Shown piece by piece: positions 33,377 to 41,033 of a stretch of 41,033 bases of DNA. The position numbers and the translations under genes are program-made. This DNA is from Sutterella sp. (GTDB lineage Bacteria > Pseudomonadota > Gammaproteobacteria > Burkholderiales > Burkholderiaceae_F), in contig JAHHRG010000014.1 of NCBI GenBank assembly GCA_020025965.1, positions 1 through 41,033 on the forward strand, given 5' to 3'. The stretch's first letter is position 1, and every line of letters starts with the position of its first letter. The notes beneath the pieces are model-generated. The model was not told where the DNA came from. It worked only from the letters and a program-made list of their open reading frames with translations, and made no database searches.

Positions 33377-33413
33377 GGACGGCAATGCTAAAATTTGCCG
33401 TCCTTTTCTTTTT
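33377..33413 (+). terminator. Terminator of bcp
   Basis: A perfect 9-bp stem (GGACGGCAA at 33377-33385 with TTGCCGTCC at 33395-33403) is followed by TTTTCTTTTTC. Confidence 0.9.
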
Positions 33414-33434
33414 CTGTCGAAACACTAAGACCTT

Positions 33435-33863
33435 ATGCTTGAATTGCTCCTCGGAACGCTCACCACGGCGCTTCCCTTTCTGATTCCCGTGGTGGTGCTC
33501 TTGGTCGCACGTCTCACCGGTTACCGTTGGGAAGCTCAACGTCACGCGACGCGCCTCTCGCTCGCTCTTTATGCTTTCTCGCTCCTAGCGTTCGCCATTC
33601 ACGCGACCGACTACGGCGATATGAACGAATGGTTCCGCGCCTTCTATGGTGAACCTCAAGAACGCACAACCTGGTGCCTTTTGGGTTACTGGGCGCAAGG
33701 ACTTTCCGCCGTCGTGATTCTTTTTGCCGTCAACTGGCGCGTGATCCGCCTCTTTTACGGTGAAGACACAATGGCCGACAAGAATGTCGACGGCAAGATG
33801 AAAGCTTTCCTTGACGCACGACGCCGCGAGGAAGAAAAAGCGAAAGGAAAATCAAAAGAATAG
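33435..33863 (+). CDS. Small integral membrane protein, 142 aa
   Basis: Three hydrophobic helices are visible (about residues 5-27, 40-58 and 82-100), with a periplasmic or cytoplasmic loop DYGDMNEWFRAFYGEPQERTTW between the second and third. The C-terminal 35 residues are highly charged (KMKAFLDARRREEEKAKGKSKE) and probably cytoplasmic and helical. No family is recognised. The gene is downstream of bcp but separated by its terminator. ATG 33435 lacks a strong ribosome site, though no better start is visible. Confidence 0.65.
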   Translation: MLELLLGTLTTALPFLIPVVVLLVARLTGYRWEAQRHATRLSLALYAFSLLAFAIHATDYGDMNEWFRAFYGEPQERTTWCLLGYWAQGLSAVVILFAVNWRVIRLFYGEDTMADKNVDGKMKAFLDARRREEEKAKGKSKE

Positions 33864-33898
33864 CGTCGATTGCACGTCCCTTTCCGCCTTAAATAAAG

Positions 33899-33932
33899 AG
33901 ACTGCCTGACTGAGAGTCGGCAGTCTTTTTTA
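33899..33932 (+). terminator. Terminator of the 142-aa membrane protein gene
   Basis: AGACTGCC (33899-33906) pairs with GGCAGTCT (33919-33926), with a bulge then further pairing, followed by TTTTTTATTT. Confidence 0.86.
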
Positions 33933-34101
33933 TTTCCTATACCCCAGAAAAGCCTCGTTAAAACGCGAAATACTCTCAAAACGTGTGTTTGAGACACACA
34001 AATCATTTTTTCTCAATTCTCCAAAACCCTAGAGAACAGCTACGTTTCGGCCATGCCTTGCGAGCCCCGAAAAGGTGAACGCACCCTCCAATCTTTGATT
34101 T

Positions 34102-34197
34102 GGGTCATAAGCTGTCAAAATAATCGACTTTTATCAATCGCCCTCAAAGAGAGGGGTTTAGCTGAAAATAAACTTTGCTAAAGCTTAGTTATGACCC
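34102..34197. ncRNA. Candidate structured element, three-way-junction fold
   Basis: GGGTCATAA at 34102-34110 and TTATGACCC at 34189-34197 are perfect inverted copies that could close a stem around two internal hairpins: CCCTC/GAGGG (34141-34155, 5-base loop) and TTTAGC/GCTAAA (34157-34182, 14-base loop). The next outer bases (GCT at 34111-34113, AGC at 34182-34184) extend pairing. It could be a small RNA, an HU leader element or a repeat remnant. No known RNA family is recognised. Confidence 0.35.
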
Positions 34198-34502
34198 GAT
34201 CGGTATTTTTATGTGCATAAATTCGATGGAGCCCCTTCGATTTGTTAGGGTTTTCCCAAGCTTTCCGCTCGATTCCGTACTCTACTAGTCGAAATCGACC
34301 GTGAGCCGACCTGAATTCGGGGTGGTGATTTTTTCTTCAATTTGTCTTATATTTTGACCAACGCCGCACCGCATCGGCCCAAAAGGGCGATAGGGAAGTA
34401 AATAAAGAAAAGACTTATCCTCTCGATCCGTGACGGCGCCCTTCGCTCTCTGAGCAACAGTATTCAATTTACATAGGTTAGTGGGTCATCCAAGGAGTCA
34501 TT

Positions 34503-34775
34503 ATGAACAAGTCCGAACTTACCGATAAGATCGCCGCCAAGACCGGCCTTAACAAGGTTCAGGCTGGCGAAGCCGTTGAAGTTCTCATGGAAGAAATCAT
34601 CACCGCCGTTGCCAACGGCGAGGATGTCCGTCTCATCGGTTTCGGTACCTTCGCCGCTACCGAACGCGCTGCTCGCGTCGGTCGTAACCCGCACACCGGC
34701 GAAACCATCCAGATCCCGGCCTGCCGTACCCCGAAGTTCACGGCCGGTACGGCCTTCAAGGATCGTCTCAAGTAA
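34503..34775 (+). CDS. hupB: DNA-binding protein HU
   Basis: The 90-residue histone-like protein begins MNKSELTDKIAAKTGLNKVQAGEAVE and contains the signature GFGTFAATERAARVGRNPHTGETIQIPA with the DNA-intercalating Pro in GRNPHTGE. HU binds DNA non-specifically and bends it. The last residues (PKFTAGTAFKDRLK) are typical. AAGGAG is 6 bases before the ATG, and the codons are highly biased, as expected for an abundant protein. It is preceded by the structured region and followed by a strong terminator. Confidence 0.96.
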   Translation: MNKSELTDKIAAKTGLNKVQAGEAVEVLMEEIITAVANGEDVRLIGFGTFAATERAARVGRNPHTGETIQIPACRTPKFTAGTAFKDRLK

Positions 34776-34850
34776 GAAGCCGGACTTTCCGTTGAGCGTA
34801 AGTATCCGAACAGGTTTCTTCGCTCTTTAAGCCCGTTCCTGAAGGAAGCA

Positions 34851-34891
34851 GGAGACGCACCTCCAGTTTGGAGATCGTCTCCTTTTTTTTT
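34851..34891 (+). terminator. Terminator of hupB
   Basis: GGAGACG (34851-34857) pairs with CGTCTCC (34876-34882), with an inner CTCCA/TGGAG hairpin, followed by nine T. Confidence 0.92.
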
Positions 34892-35028
34892 GCCTCTCCT
34901 CCGGAGCCTCTTTCAGACGGATTTCTTTCCTTCTTTCTTCCAAGAGAAGGAAATCACGCGTATTCCACTGAAGACGGCTCTCACCTATAATAGGCAAACA
35001 TCCATCAATACACATTTGGGAAGAGAGA

Positions 35029-35865
35029 ATGTCTGCTAACGCTCCCGCCAATACGCTTCTCGGGAAAACGACCGACTACATCGATCACTATGCCCCCGAG
35101 CTTCTGACGCCCATTGCCCGCTCTCTCGGGCGCGACGCCATCGGCCGCCACGATTTCCGAGGGACCGATATCTGGCGTCTCTATGAAATGACCTGGATCG
35201 ACGAACGCGGCCTGCCGCAGGTTGCCGCGGGTGAAATCCATATTCCTGCAACGAGCCCGAATATCGTTGAATCCAAGTCGCTCAAGCTCTATATCGGGAG
35301 TCTCACGCAGACAGTCATCAAGTCCGTCAAAGAAGCCGAAGAACTGATCCGCCGTGACGTCGGTGCCTGCGTGGGGGCTGACATTGCCGTCCATCTTTCG
35401 CCCGTTGACCGCTGGCACTGCCCGGTTCGCGACGTGCCCGGCACCCTTCTCGAAAAGGAAGCGGGCGACATGACCTTTACCGTTTACGATGTCGATCCGA
35501 CGTTGCTCAAACCGGCTCCGGCCGAAGAGGACGCGAAGCCCGTCACGGAGATTCTCTCCTCGAACCTCTTGCGTTCCCGCTGTCCCGTCACCGGTCAGCC
35601 CGATCACGCCAGCATCACGATCGGCTATTTGGGTCCCAAGATCGACCATCAGTCCCTCTTGGCTTATATCGTTTCCTTCCGCCGCCATCAGGGCTTTCAC
35701 GAACAGTGCTGCGAGACGATTTTCAACGATTTGATGAACGCTTTTAAGCCCCAGGCCCTCACAGTGTTCTGTTGCTTTACCCGCCGCGGCGGCATCGACA
35801 TCAGCCCCTTCCGTTCCACCGAGATGGATCTCCCGGGCACGATCGTAAGGAGCGTGCGTCAATGA
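35029..35865 (+). CDS. queF: NADPH-dependent 7-cyano-7-deazaguanine reductase QueF (bimodular)
   Basis: QueF reduces preQ0 to preQ1 in queuosine synthesis for tRNA. At 278 residues it is the two-domain (E. coli YqcD) type. The NADPH/substrate motif ESKSLKLYIGS is at 81-91, the nucleophile Cys185 in SRCPVTGQPD, with Asp192, and Glu225 in FHEQCCE. The leader holds a TATAAT box (34986-34991) and a 9-bp dyad (34926-34934 with 34945-34953). The 3' end overlaps the start of the Rrf2 regulator gene by 4 bases (ATGA), so the two are translationally coupled. Confidence 0.94.
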   Translation: MSANAPANTLLGKTTDYIDHYAPELLTPIARSLGRDAIGRHDFRGTDIWRLYEMTWIDERGLPQVAAGEIHIPATSPNIVESKSLKLYIGSLTQTVIKSVKEAEELIRRDVGACVGADIAVHLSPVDRWHCPVRDVPGTLLEKEAGDMTFTVYDVDPTLLKPAPAEEDAKPVTEILSSNLLRSRCPVTGQPDHASITIGYLGPKIDHQSLLAYIVSFRRHQGFHEQCCETIFNDLMNAFKPQALTVFCCFTRRGGIDISPFRSTEMDLPGTIVRSVRQ

Positions 35866-36302
35866 TGAATCTCGTTAAAGTGACGACCAAGGGTCGTTAC
35901 GCCCTGCGTCTGATGTTGGATCTGGCCTGTCAGGACGGGAAGTCCTACGTGCCGCTCAAAGCCGTATCGACCCGCGAAGACATTTCCCGCAAATATCTTG
36001 AACAGATCGTCCCCATGCTGACGCAGGCCGGCCTTCTCAAGACCGTGCGCGGCCCTTTAGGCGGCTACAAGCTTGCCAAGCCGACCGATGAAGTGACGGT
36101 CGCGGATATCCTGGCCGTTACGGAAACGAATGTCACCCACATCGCCTGTCTGGACGAACCGGGATCCTGCGATCGAAGCGAAACCTGTCCCTCCGCCGAA
36201 CTCTGGCGCGAAGTGGACGGTTTGGTCAACAACTTCTTCTCCGGTATTACCCTGGCGGATCTGGTCGAACGCAAGAAAACGATGAAGTTGCCGATCGTTT
36301 GA
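35862..36302 (+). CDS. Rrf2/IscR-family transcription regulator
   Basis: The 146-residue protein has an N-terminal winged helix (VTTKGRYALRLMLDLACQDG..., then ISRKYLEQIVPMLTQAGLLKTVRGPLGGYKLAK) typical of Rrf2. Three Cys at 96, 103 and 109 (C-x6-C-x5-C; ACLDEPGSCDRSETC) can hold a [2Fe-2S] cluster, as in IscR and RsrR. It may sense iron-sulfur or redox state. The start is the first of two ATGs in ATGATG, 9 bases after AAGGAG, and overlaps queF, so coupling is likely. No isc genes are nearby. A strong terminator follows. Confidence 0.9.
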   Translation: MMNLVKVTTKGRYALRLMLDLACQDGKSYVPLKAVSTREDISRKYLEQIVPMLTQAGLLKTVRGPLGGYKLAKPTDEVTVADILAVTETNVTHIACLDEPGSCDRSETCPSAELWREVDGLVNNFFSGITLADLVERKKTMKLPIV

Positions 36303-36316
36303 TTTGATCATGTACG

Positions 36317-36351
36317 AAAGAGACATCGCTCAAAAAGCATGTCTCTTTTTT
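36317..36351 (+). terminator. Terminator of the queF-Rrf2 operon
   Basis: AAAGAGACAT (36317-36326) pairs with ATGTCTCTTT (36339-36348), continuing into a T run. Confidence 0.9.
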
Positions 36352-36430
36352 ATGTCGATAGCGTCTTTAGGGGAAGGCGACGATCTACTTTTTTCGACGC
36401 TCTACTGCTATTATCCAAAGACCGCCGAAA

Positions 36431-36478
36431 ACACTACACATTGTGTTTTCCTAGATTTAGAACGCCCATATAAAGGGG
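36431..36478 (+). promoter_or_regulatory. NrdR boxes in the nrdAB promoter
   Basis: ACACTACACATTGTGT (36431-36446) matches the NrdR-box consensus ACACWATATATWGTGT at 14 of 16 positions. A second, poorer box (36463-36478) is centred 32 bases downstream, the three-turn spacing usual for paired NrdR boxes, and overlaps a possible -10 (TATAAA, 36469-36474). NrdR represses ribonucleotide reductase genes when dATP is bound. Its gene is not in the window. Confidence 0.78.
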
Positions 36479-36515
36479 TTATCGCTCCGATAACTCTTCT
36501 CAAACAGAACCCGCC

Positions 36516-38291
36516 ATGTCTCTTACTATCGATCTCTCCCGTGATGCGCTCTTTGACGAACTCGGTCTGATGCGACTTCGCGAAAGCTATATGCGTCCGG
36601 ACGAAAAGAGCCCTCAGGAGCGCTTCAAGTTCGTTGCCGAAACCTTCGCTTCGAATCCCGAACACGCTCAGCGCATTTACGACTACGCTTCTCGCCACTG
36701 GCTTTCCTTCTCGACCCCCGTACTCGCCTTCGGTCGTACGAAATACGGACTGCCCGTTTCCTGCTATCTCTCCTATATGGACGACAGCGCCGTGGGTCTC
36801 GTTGACACGCTCTCCGAAGTCAACTGGCTCTCGATGCTCGGTGGCGGCGTCGGCATTCATGTCGGCATCCGTTCGGCCGACGAGAAGTCCGTAGGGGTCA
36901 TGCCGCACTTGAAGGTCTACGATGCCGCCTGCCTCGCCTATCGTCAGGGCTCCACGCGCCGCGGTTCTTACGCAGCCTTCCTGTCAGTCGATCATCCGGA
37001 CATCATTCCCTTTGTGGAAATGAGAAAGCCCACGGGCGACCAGAATCTCAAGGCTTTGAATCTGCACCACGGCGTCAACATCACCGACGCGTTTATGGCC
37101 AAGATCGAAGCGTCGATGCGCGATGCCGACGCAGACGACAGCTGGCCGCTCGTCAATCCCGCCAACGGCGAGGTGGTCGACACGGTCTCCGCACGCGATT
37201 TGTGGCAGCGTATTCTCGAAATGCGCATGCAGACGGGCGAACCTTATTTGGTTTTCACGGATACGGCTAACCGTGCCCTTCCTTCGTGGCTCAAGGACAA
37301 GGGACTCTCGATTCACGGTTCGAACCTTTGTACGGAAATTTTCCTCCCGACTTCGAAGGATCGTACGGCCGTCTGCTGTCTCTCGTCTTTGAATCTCGAA
37401 TACTTTGACGAGTGGAAGGATAACGAAGCGTTCGTTCGCGATGCGCTAGAATTCCTTGACAACGTCCTGCAGTACTTCATCGATCACGCGCCCGATACGA
37501 TTGCGCGTGCGAAATATTCCGCCATGCGCGAACGTTCCGTCGGTCTCGGCGCACTCGGTTTCCACGCCTACTTGCAAAAGAAAGGCATTCCTTTCGAGTC
37601 CGTCATTGCCAAGGTGACGAACCGCAAGATTTTCAAGCATATCCACGACGAATGCGAACGCGCCGACGCCCTTCTTTGTGAAGCTCGCGGGGCCTGTCCC
37701 GATGCGGCCGATTCGGGCGTCAAACGCCGCTTCTCTCACTGGATGGCCGTTGCGCCGAATGCCTCGTCGTCTCTCATCATGGGCGGTACGAGCCCCTCAA
37801 TCGAACCCTACCGCGCGAATATCTATCGCCAGGATACGATCTCGGGTGCCTACATCATGAAGAACCGCTTCCTCAAGGCTGAGCTCGCCAAACGCGGCAT
37901 GGATACGGATGAAGTTTGGGCCGATTTGATTGCGCACGACGGCTCCGTGCAGCATCGTGACGATTTGCCGGAAAACATCAAGGCCGTCTTCAAAACCGCC
38001 TTTGAAATCAATCAGCGTTGGATCGTCGATTTGGCCGCCGACCGTCAGGCCTTTATCGATCAGGGACAGAGCGTGAACCTTTTCTTTGCGCCCGACGTCT
38101 CGATCGGCTACCTCCATGCCTGCCACTTCACGGCATGGAAACGCGGCCTGAAGTCCCTCTACTACAACCGCTCGGACAAACTGCGTAAAGCGGACCGCGT
38201 CGGCGTTCAAGTGGAACGAAAGCGTATTGAAGACGAAATTGACATGCAGGCCGTTGCCAACGACACCGAATGCCTGGCTTGCGAAGGATAA
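36516..38291 (+). CDS. nrdA: Class I ribonucleotide reductase alpha subunit without ATP cone
   Basis: NrdA makes deoxyribonucleotides from ribonucleoside diphosphates. The catalytic residues are present: Cys83 (VSCYLS), Asn270/Cys272/Glu274 in SNLCTE, Cys287-Cys288 before LSSLNLE, the radical-transfer Tyr pair in LKSLYYNRS, and the C-terminal redox CLAC (C586, C589). At 591 residues it is about 170 shorter than E. coli NrdA (761): the N-terminal ATP-cone domain, which switches overall activity with ATP/dATP, is missing. The start at 36516 follows the NrdR boxes; the protein begins MSLTIDLSRD. It is the first gene of nrdAB, 5 bases before nrdB. Confidence 0.93.
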   Translation: MSLTIDLSRDALFDELGLMRLRESYMRPDEKSPQERFKFVAETFASNPEHAQRIYDYASRHWLSFSTPVLAFGRTKYGLPVSCYLSYMDDSAVGLVDTLSEVNWLSMLGGGVGIHVGIRSADEKSVGVMPHLKVYDAACLAYRQGSTRRGSYAAFLSVDHPDIIPFVEMRKPTGDQNLKALNLHHGVNITDAFMAKIEASMRDADADDSWPLVNPANGEVVDTVSARDLWQRILEMRMQTGEPYLVFTDTANRALPSWLKDKGLSIHGSNLCTEIFLPTSKDRTAVCCLSSLNLEYFDEWKDNEAFVRDALEFLDNVLQYFIDHAPDTIARAKYSAMRERSVGLGALGFHAYLQKKGIPFESVIAKVTNRKIFKHIHDECERADALLCEARGACPDAADSGVKRRFSHWMAVAPNASSSLIMGGTSPSIEPYRANIYRQDTISGAYIMKNRFLKAELAKRGMDTDEVWADLIAHDGSVQHRDDLPENIKAVFKTAFEINQRWIVDLAADRQAFIDQGQSVNLFFAPDVSIGYLHACHFTAWKRGLKSLYYNRSDKLRKADRVGVQVERKRIEDEIDMQAVANDTECLACEG

Positions 38292-38296
38292 GAATC

Positions 38297-39313
38297 ATGA
38301 CCGACAAGACGATCGACACGACGACCGAAAACGTTCAGGGATCCCGCCGACCCAATTTGCTCGAAGGGCGCGATTACTACAAACCGTTCAACTATCCGTG
38401 GGCTTACGAAGCCTTTATGGAAAGCGAACAGATGCACTGGCTCTGGACCGAAGTCCCGATGATGGAAGACGTCAAGGACTATCAGCGCAATCTGACGGAC
38501 TCCGAGCGCGACTTCCTGACGAAAATTCTCCGCTTCTTTACCCAGGGCGACATTGACGTCTCGTCCGCTTATGTGAACGCCTATCTGCCGCGTTTCCGTC
38601 AACCCGAAGTGCGCATGATGCTCTCGTCCTTTGCCGGACGCGAAGCCGTTCACATCGCCGCCTATTCGCACTTGATCGAAACGCTGGGTTTGCCGGAGTC
38701 GATCTATAACGAATTCCTCGAATACGAGGCCATGGCCGCGAAACACGAATTCGTCAAAACCGCCATCAACGACAAGAGCGATTTGGCCGCACAGATTGCC
38801 GTTTTCTCCGCTTTTACGGAAGGCATGCAGCTCTTTTCATCCTTCGTGATGCTTCTCAACTTCACGCGCAACGGCGCCATGAAGGGCATGGGCCAGATCA
38901 TTTCCTGGTCGATTGCCGACGAGACGCTTCACACGGAATCCATGACGAAGCTTTTCCGCGAATACATCAAGGAGAATCCGGAACTCTGGACCGACGAACT
39001 CAAGGCCAAGATCTACGGCATTGCCGAAGTGATGGTCGAGCTCGAAGACCGCTTCATCGATCTGGCTTTCGGGGTCTCAGAAATGCGCCGTTTGACCAAA
39101 CAGGAAGTTCGCGACTATATCCGTTACATTACCGATCGACGTCTGATCGGACTCGGTATGCACGGTATTTTCGGCATCAAGAAGAACCCGCTTCCTTGGG
39201 TTGACGCGATGCTGGGCGTCAGTCACACCAACTTCTTTGAAAATCGCGTGGTGGATTACGCCAAGGGCGCCATGACGGGCGATTGGGGCGACGTTTGGGG
39301 TAAGGCAAAGTAA
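38297..39313 (+). CDS. nrdB: Class I ribonucleotide reductase beta subunit (tyrosyl-radical type)
   Basis: NrdB houses the metal cofactor that generates the radical. The ligands line up with E. coli R2 one residue ahead: Asp85, Glu116 and His119 (GREAVH), then Glu in FTEGMQL and Glu/His in ADETLH; the radical Tyr123 is kept (HIAAYSHL), so this is not the Phe-bearing class Ic. At 338 residues there is no ATP cone at the N-terminus. The ATG follows AAGGAT and lies 5 bases after nrdA. The pair is co-transcribed from the NrdR-controlled promoter and ends at the shared terminator. Confidence 0.94.
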   Translation: MTDKTIDTTTENVQGSRRPNLLEGRDYYKPFNYPWAYEAFMESEQMHWLWTEVPMMEDVKDYQRNLTDSERDFLTKILRFFTQGDIDVSSAYVNAYLPRFRQPEVRMMLSSFAGREAVHIAAYSHLIETLGLPESIYNEFLEYEAMAAKHEFVKTAINDKSDLAAQIAVFSAFTEGMQLFSSFVMLLNFTRNGAMKGMGQIISWSIADETLHTESMTKLFREYIKENPELWTDELKAKIYGIAEVMVELEDRFIDLAFGVSEMRRLTKQEVRDYIRYITDRRLIGLGMHGIFGIKKNPLPWVDAMLGVSHTNFFENRVVDYAKGAMTGDWGDVWGKAK

Positions 39314-39342
39314 ACCCGAACCTCGTACTCTCCCGATAAAAC

Positions 39343-39380
39343 AAGGGCGACTTCCTCTACCGGGAACGTCGCCCTTTCTG
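39343..39380. terminator. Bidirectional terminator between nrdB and the cysteine desulfidase gene
   Basis: AAGGGCGAC (39343-39351) pairs with GTCGCCCTT (39368-39376), with an inner TTCC/GGAA extension and U-rich flanks. Confidence 0.85.
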
Positions 39381-39432
39381 TTGATTTAGTTATGGCCGGA
39401 AATCTTCACTGAATATGCCCCGATCATAACCT

Positions 39433-40713
39433 TTATTCATTTCGATCTTCGTGCAGCATTTCACGAATGATCTGACGATCGGTATCGACCATGCCGAGGC
39501 TCGCAATTCGCCCGACAGCCGCTGCCGTTTCGTCCGCCGTTTCCTGCACGATCCCGTCGCCTTCTCGGAAAACTTTGTCGTTGCCGACCATATCGACGGC
39601 AATCAAAGCGCCTTCAACGGCCATGGAAATCTTGGCGGCACAGGATGACTTCGCGCCGTCGCAAAGAAGACCGGAAGTAATTGCGAGAGCATTACTGATA
39701 ACGGATTCGATTTCTCCGTCGTTATAGCCCTTGAGCATGGCAATCCCGGCGCCGCTCCCGCACCCCGCAGATACGGCACCGCAATAGGCGGACAATTTGC
39801 CGATACCCTGCTTCAGCGCAACCGTTACGAGGTCACTCAAAAGCAGTGCACGCAAGGTTTCGTCTTCGGTCTTTTCGAGTGCTTCGCCGAAAATAACCAC
39901 GGGCACCGAAGCGGTAATGCCCTGATTGCCGGAACCCGATACGATCACAACCGGCATTTCGCAGCCGTTCATGCGAGCATCCGAGCCGGCGGCCGCCCAC
40001 GCTCTGGCACGCACGGCCGGATCCTTCGGATCACGCATCAAAATAATGTTGCCGATCGTGGCACCCCATTTGCCCGAGAGTCCTTCCTTGGCGATCGCCA
40101 TATTGCATTTCATCTGACGTTCAAGGTAGGGCTTCAACGACCCGAAATCCATGGTGCGCGCCACACGGATGAGTTCTTTAATGGACCAGGCATCGTTCAC
40201 GGCGTCCGCATCGTGACAGACGTGTTCTTTTTCCTTAGTGAAAACGACTTGGCCGTCTTCGACGATTTCGGTGATATTGGTGTGGAAAGTACGGATCGTG
40301 ACCGTCACCGTTTTGCCCGCGCGCTCGCCCGTCACGCGGATAAAGAAGACGTCGGGTTCGTCGGTCTGACTAATACGCAAACCGCCTTCTTTGACACGTC
40401 GCCCGATCTCGGCACATTCTTCGGGAGTGACGGCCGCCAGAACCTCCAATTCCGCTTCGGGACGTCGCGACACAAAACCCGCAATCACCGCCGCCTCAAT
40501 CCCGTAGAGTCCGCCCGTATTGGGAACGATCACGGACTTCACGTTTTTGACGATATTGCGGGAAACTTCCGCACTCATCTTGTCGGGATACCCGCCCAAA
40601 CGAGCGCCCGCTACGGCTGCGGCGTAAGCAAGCGCAATGGGTTCCGTACAGCCCATAGCCGGAAGAAGTTCTGCGGCCAAAGTGTCGCGGTAATTTTGAA
40701 GCGTGACGGTCAT
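39433..40713 (-). CDS. cyuA: L-cysteine desulfidase family protein (UPF0597/CyuA)
   Basis: CyuA breaks L-cysteine to pyruvate, ammonia and sulfide with a [4Fe-4S] cluster. The protein is 426 residues, the family length. Typical segments are LLPAMGCTEPIALAYAAA (Cys22), VIVPNTGG, SGSGNQGITASVPV, LSAYCGAVSAGCGSGAGI and ITSGLLCDGAKSSCAAK, which supply the conserved Cys ligands, with homology to the serine dehydratase alpha chain. The ATG at 40713 starts the family N-terminus; open codons upstream to 40797 look non-coding. An inverted repeat upstream (40856-40896) may be a regulator site. Sulfide output would matter in the gut. Confidence 0.91.
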   Translation of the reverse strand: MTVTLQNYRDTLAAELLPAMGCTEPIALAYAAAVAGARLGGYPDKMSAEVSRNIVKNVKSVIVPNTGGLYGIEAAVIAGFVSRRPEAELEVLAAVTPEECAEIGRRVKEGGLRISQTDEPDVFFIRVTGERAGKTVTVTIRTFHTNITEIVEDGQVVFTKEKEHVCHDADAVNDAWSIKELIRVARTMDFGSLKPYLERQMKCNMAIAKEGLSGKWGATIGNIILMRDPKDPAVRARAWAAAGSDARMNGCEMPVVIVSGSGNQGITASVPVVIFGEALEKTEDETLRALLLSDLVTVALKQGIGKLSAYCGAVSAGCGSGAGIAMLKGYNDGEIESVISNALAITSGLLCDGAKSSCAAKISMAVEGALIAVDMVGNDKVFREGDGIVQETADETAAAVGRIASLGMVDTDRQIIREMLHEDRNE

Positions 40714-40855
40714 GTCTCTCGATCCTTGTCTTGGATTTGATCGTGGCAGATCGGTTGAATGGGGGGGCGTTTCAGACGGCTTGTCAATGGCTCGCAAAGC
40801 TGTCGGACCGATATCTGCCCACTATATTGAAGGAATACCCTTATTTCAATCAAGT

Positions 40856-40896
40856 GTTTTGTAAGAGATATAGAGGTTTACGATAACTTACAAAAC
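40856..40896. promoter_or_regulatory. Inverted repeat upstream of cyuA, possible operator
   Basis: GTTTTGTAAG (40856-40865) and CTTACAAAAC (40887-40896) are perfect inverted copies, centred 31 bases (three helical turns) apart, about 145 bases upstream of the cyuA ATG. The AT-rich arms and lack of T tract favour an operator over a terminator. In E. coli, cyuA is controlled by the Lrp-family protein CyuR; whether the same holds here is unknown. Confidence 0.5.
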
Positions 40897-41033
40897 CGAC
40901 ATCTGATTTTTTAACATATGGGACGCTTTTTGCCTGTTATCTTTAATAAAGAAAAACCTCGCCTCAATGAACTATCCCCACTTTGTGAGACAGTTTTAAC
41001 AACGGCGGATTAGACGCCACCACGCGATATCGC

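Larger units (their letters stand above)
33864..34502. other. Intergenic region upstream of the HU gene
   Basis: No protein gene is seen. It begins with a terminator (33899-33932), contains the nested inverted-repeat structure at 34102-34197, and ends with the HU leader. No clear promoter pair stands out for HU. Confidence 0.6.

Noticed and set aside
34926..34953. 9-bp pyrimidine/purine hairpin upstream of queF considered as a preQ1 riboswitch or terminator
   Set aside because: It lies upstream of the likely -10, lacks a T run and has none of the preQ1 aptamer features; noted only in the queF entry.
1..41033. Search for tRNA genes, rRNA, CRISPR arrays and insertion-sequence ends
   Set aside because: No T-loop-like sequence with a matching acceptor stem, no regularly spaced repeats and no transposase were found by reading; a covariance-model scan would be the decisive test.

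Overview
The window looks like part of a Gram-negative proteobacterial chromosome, most likely a gut betaproteobacterium of the Sutterellaceae type. This is an inference from the mix of genes: a trimeric porin, an NlpE-like lipoprotein, HydE, LuxS with MtnN, a manganese pyrophosphatase, a secreted C69 dipeptidase, a cysteine desulfidase, and S8 and asparaginase genes. There are no rRNA or tRNA genes, CRISPR arrays or intact insertion sequences. Nearly every transcription unit ends in a clear intrinsic terminator.

Layout. Bases 1-5100 hold the end of an acyl-CoA ligase gene, an unknown ORF, a four-gene minus-strand operon (two small membrane proteins, a metallophosphoesterase and a YpfJ-type zinc peptidase) and a PhoN-like acid phosphatase lipoprotein. 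Bases 5217-6946 form an apt-like/luxS/mtnN operon: MtnN splits S-adenosylhomocysteine, LuxS processes the ribosyl product to homocysteine and the AI-2 precursor, and the phosphoribosyltransferase could salvage the adenine. A 1.1-kb gap without a convincing gene follows (6947-8054). It contains a 28-bp XerC/XerD site whose XerD arm is identical to that of Escherichia coli dif, so the window may cover the replication terminus.

Bases 8055-16090 hold an hsp20 gene with a textbook RpoH promoter, two RecG/AlbA-like paralogues, a flavodoxin, a DnaQ-type exonuclease, an NlpE-like lipoprotein, an aldehyde dehydrogenase, a porin and a lone HigA-like regulator. Bases 16445-24100 hold a ribbon-helix-helix/gpmI operon with a clear sigma-70 promoter, a C69 dipeptidase, a membrane protein, an isolated hydE, and an asparaginase gene. 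Bases 24169-33863 hold an S8 protease that looks like an autotransporter passenger without its barrel, SstT, a long RluA-type pseudouridine synthase, threonine aldolase, family II pyrophosphatase, an HxlR regulator and a Bcp/PrxQ peroxiredoxin. Bases 34503-40713 hold HU, a queF/Rrf2 pair, nrdAB without any ATP cone and preceded by NrdR boxes, and a cysteine desulfidase with a 10-bp inverted repeat upstream.

Theme. Amino-acid and peptide use is prominent: secreted dipeptidase, secreted S8 protease, Ser/Thr import (SstT), threonine aldolase, asparaginase and cysteine desulfidase. This suits an asaccharolytic gut organism. The least expected signals are the dif-like site, the isolated hydE, the barrel-less S8 protease, the ATP-cone-free ribonucleotide reductase, and a possible structured RNA upstream of the HU gene.
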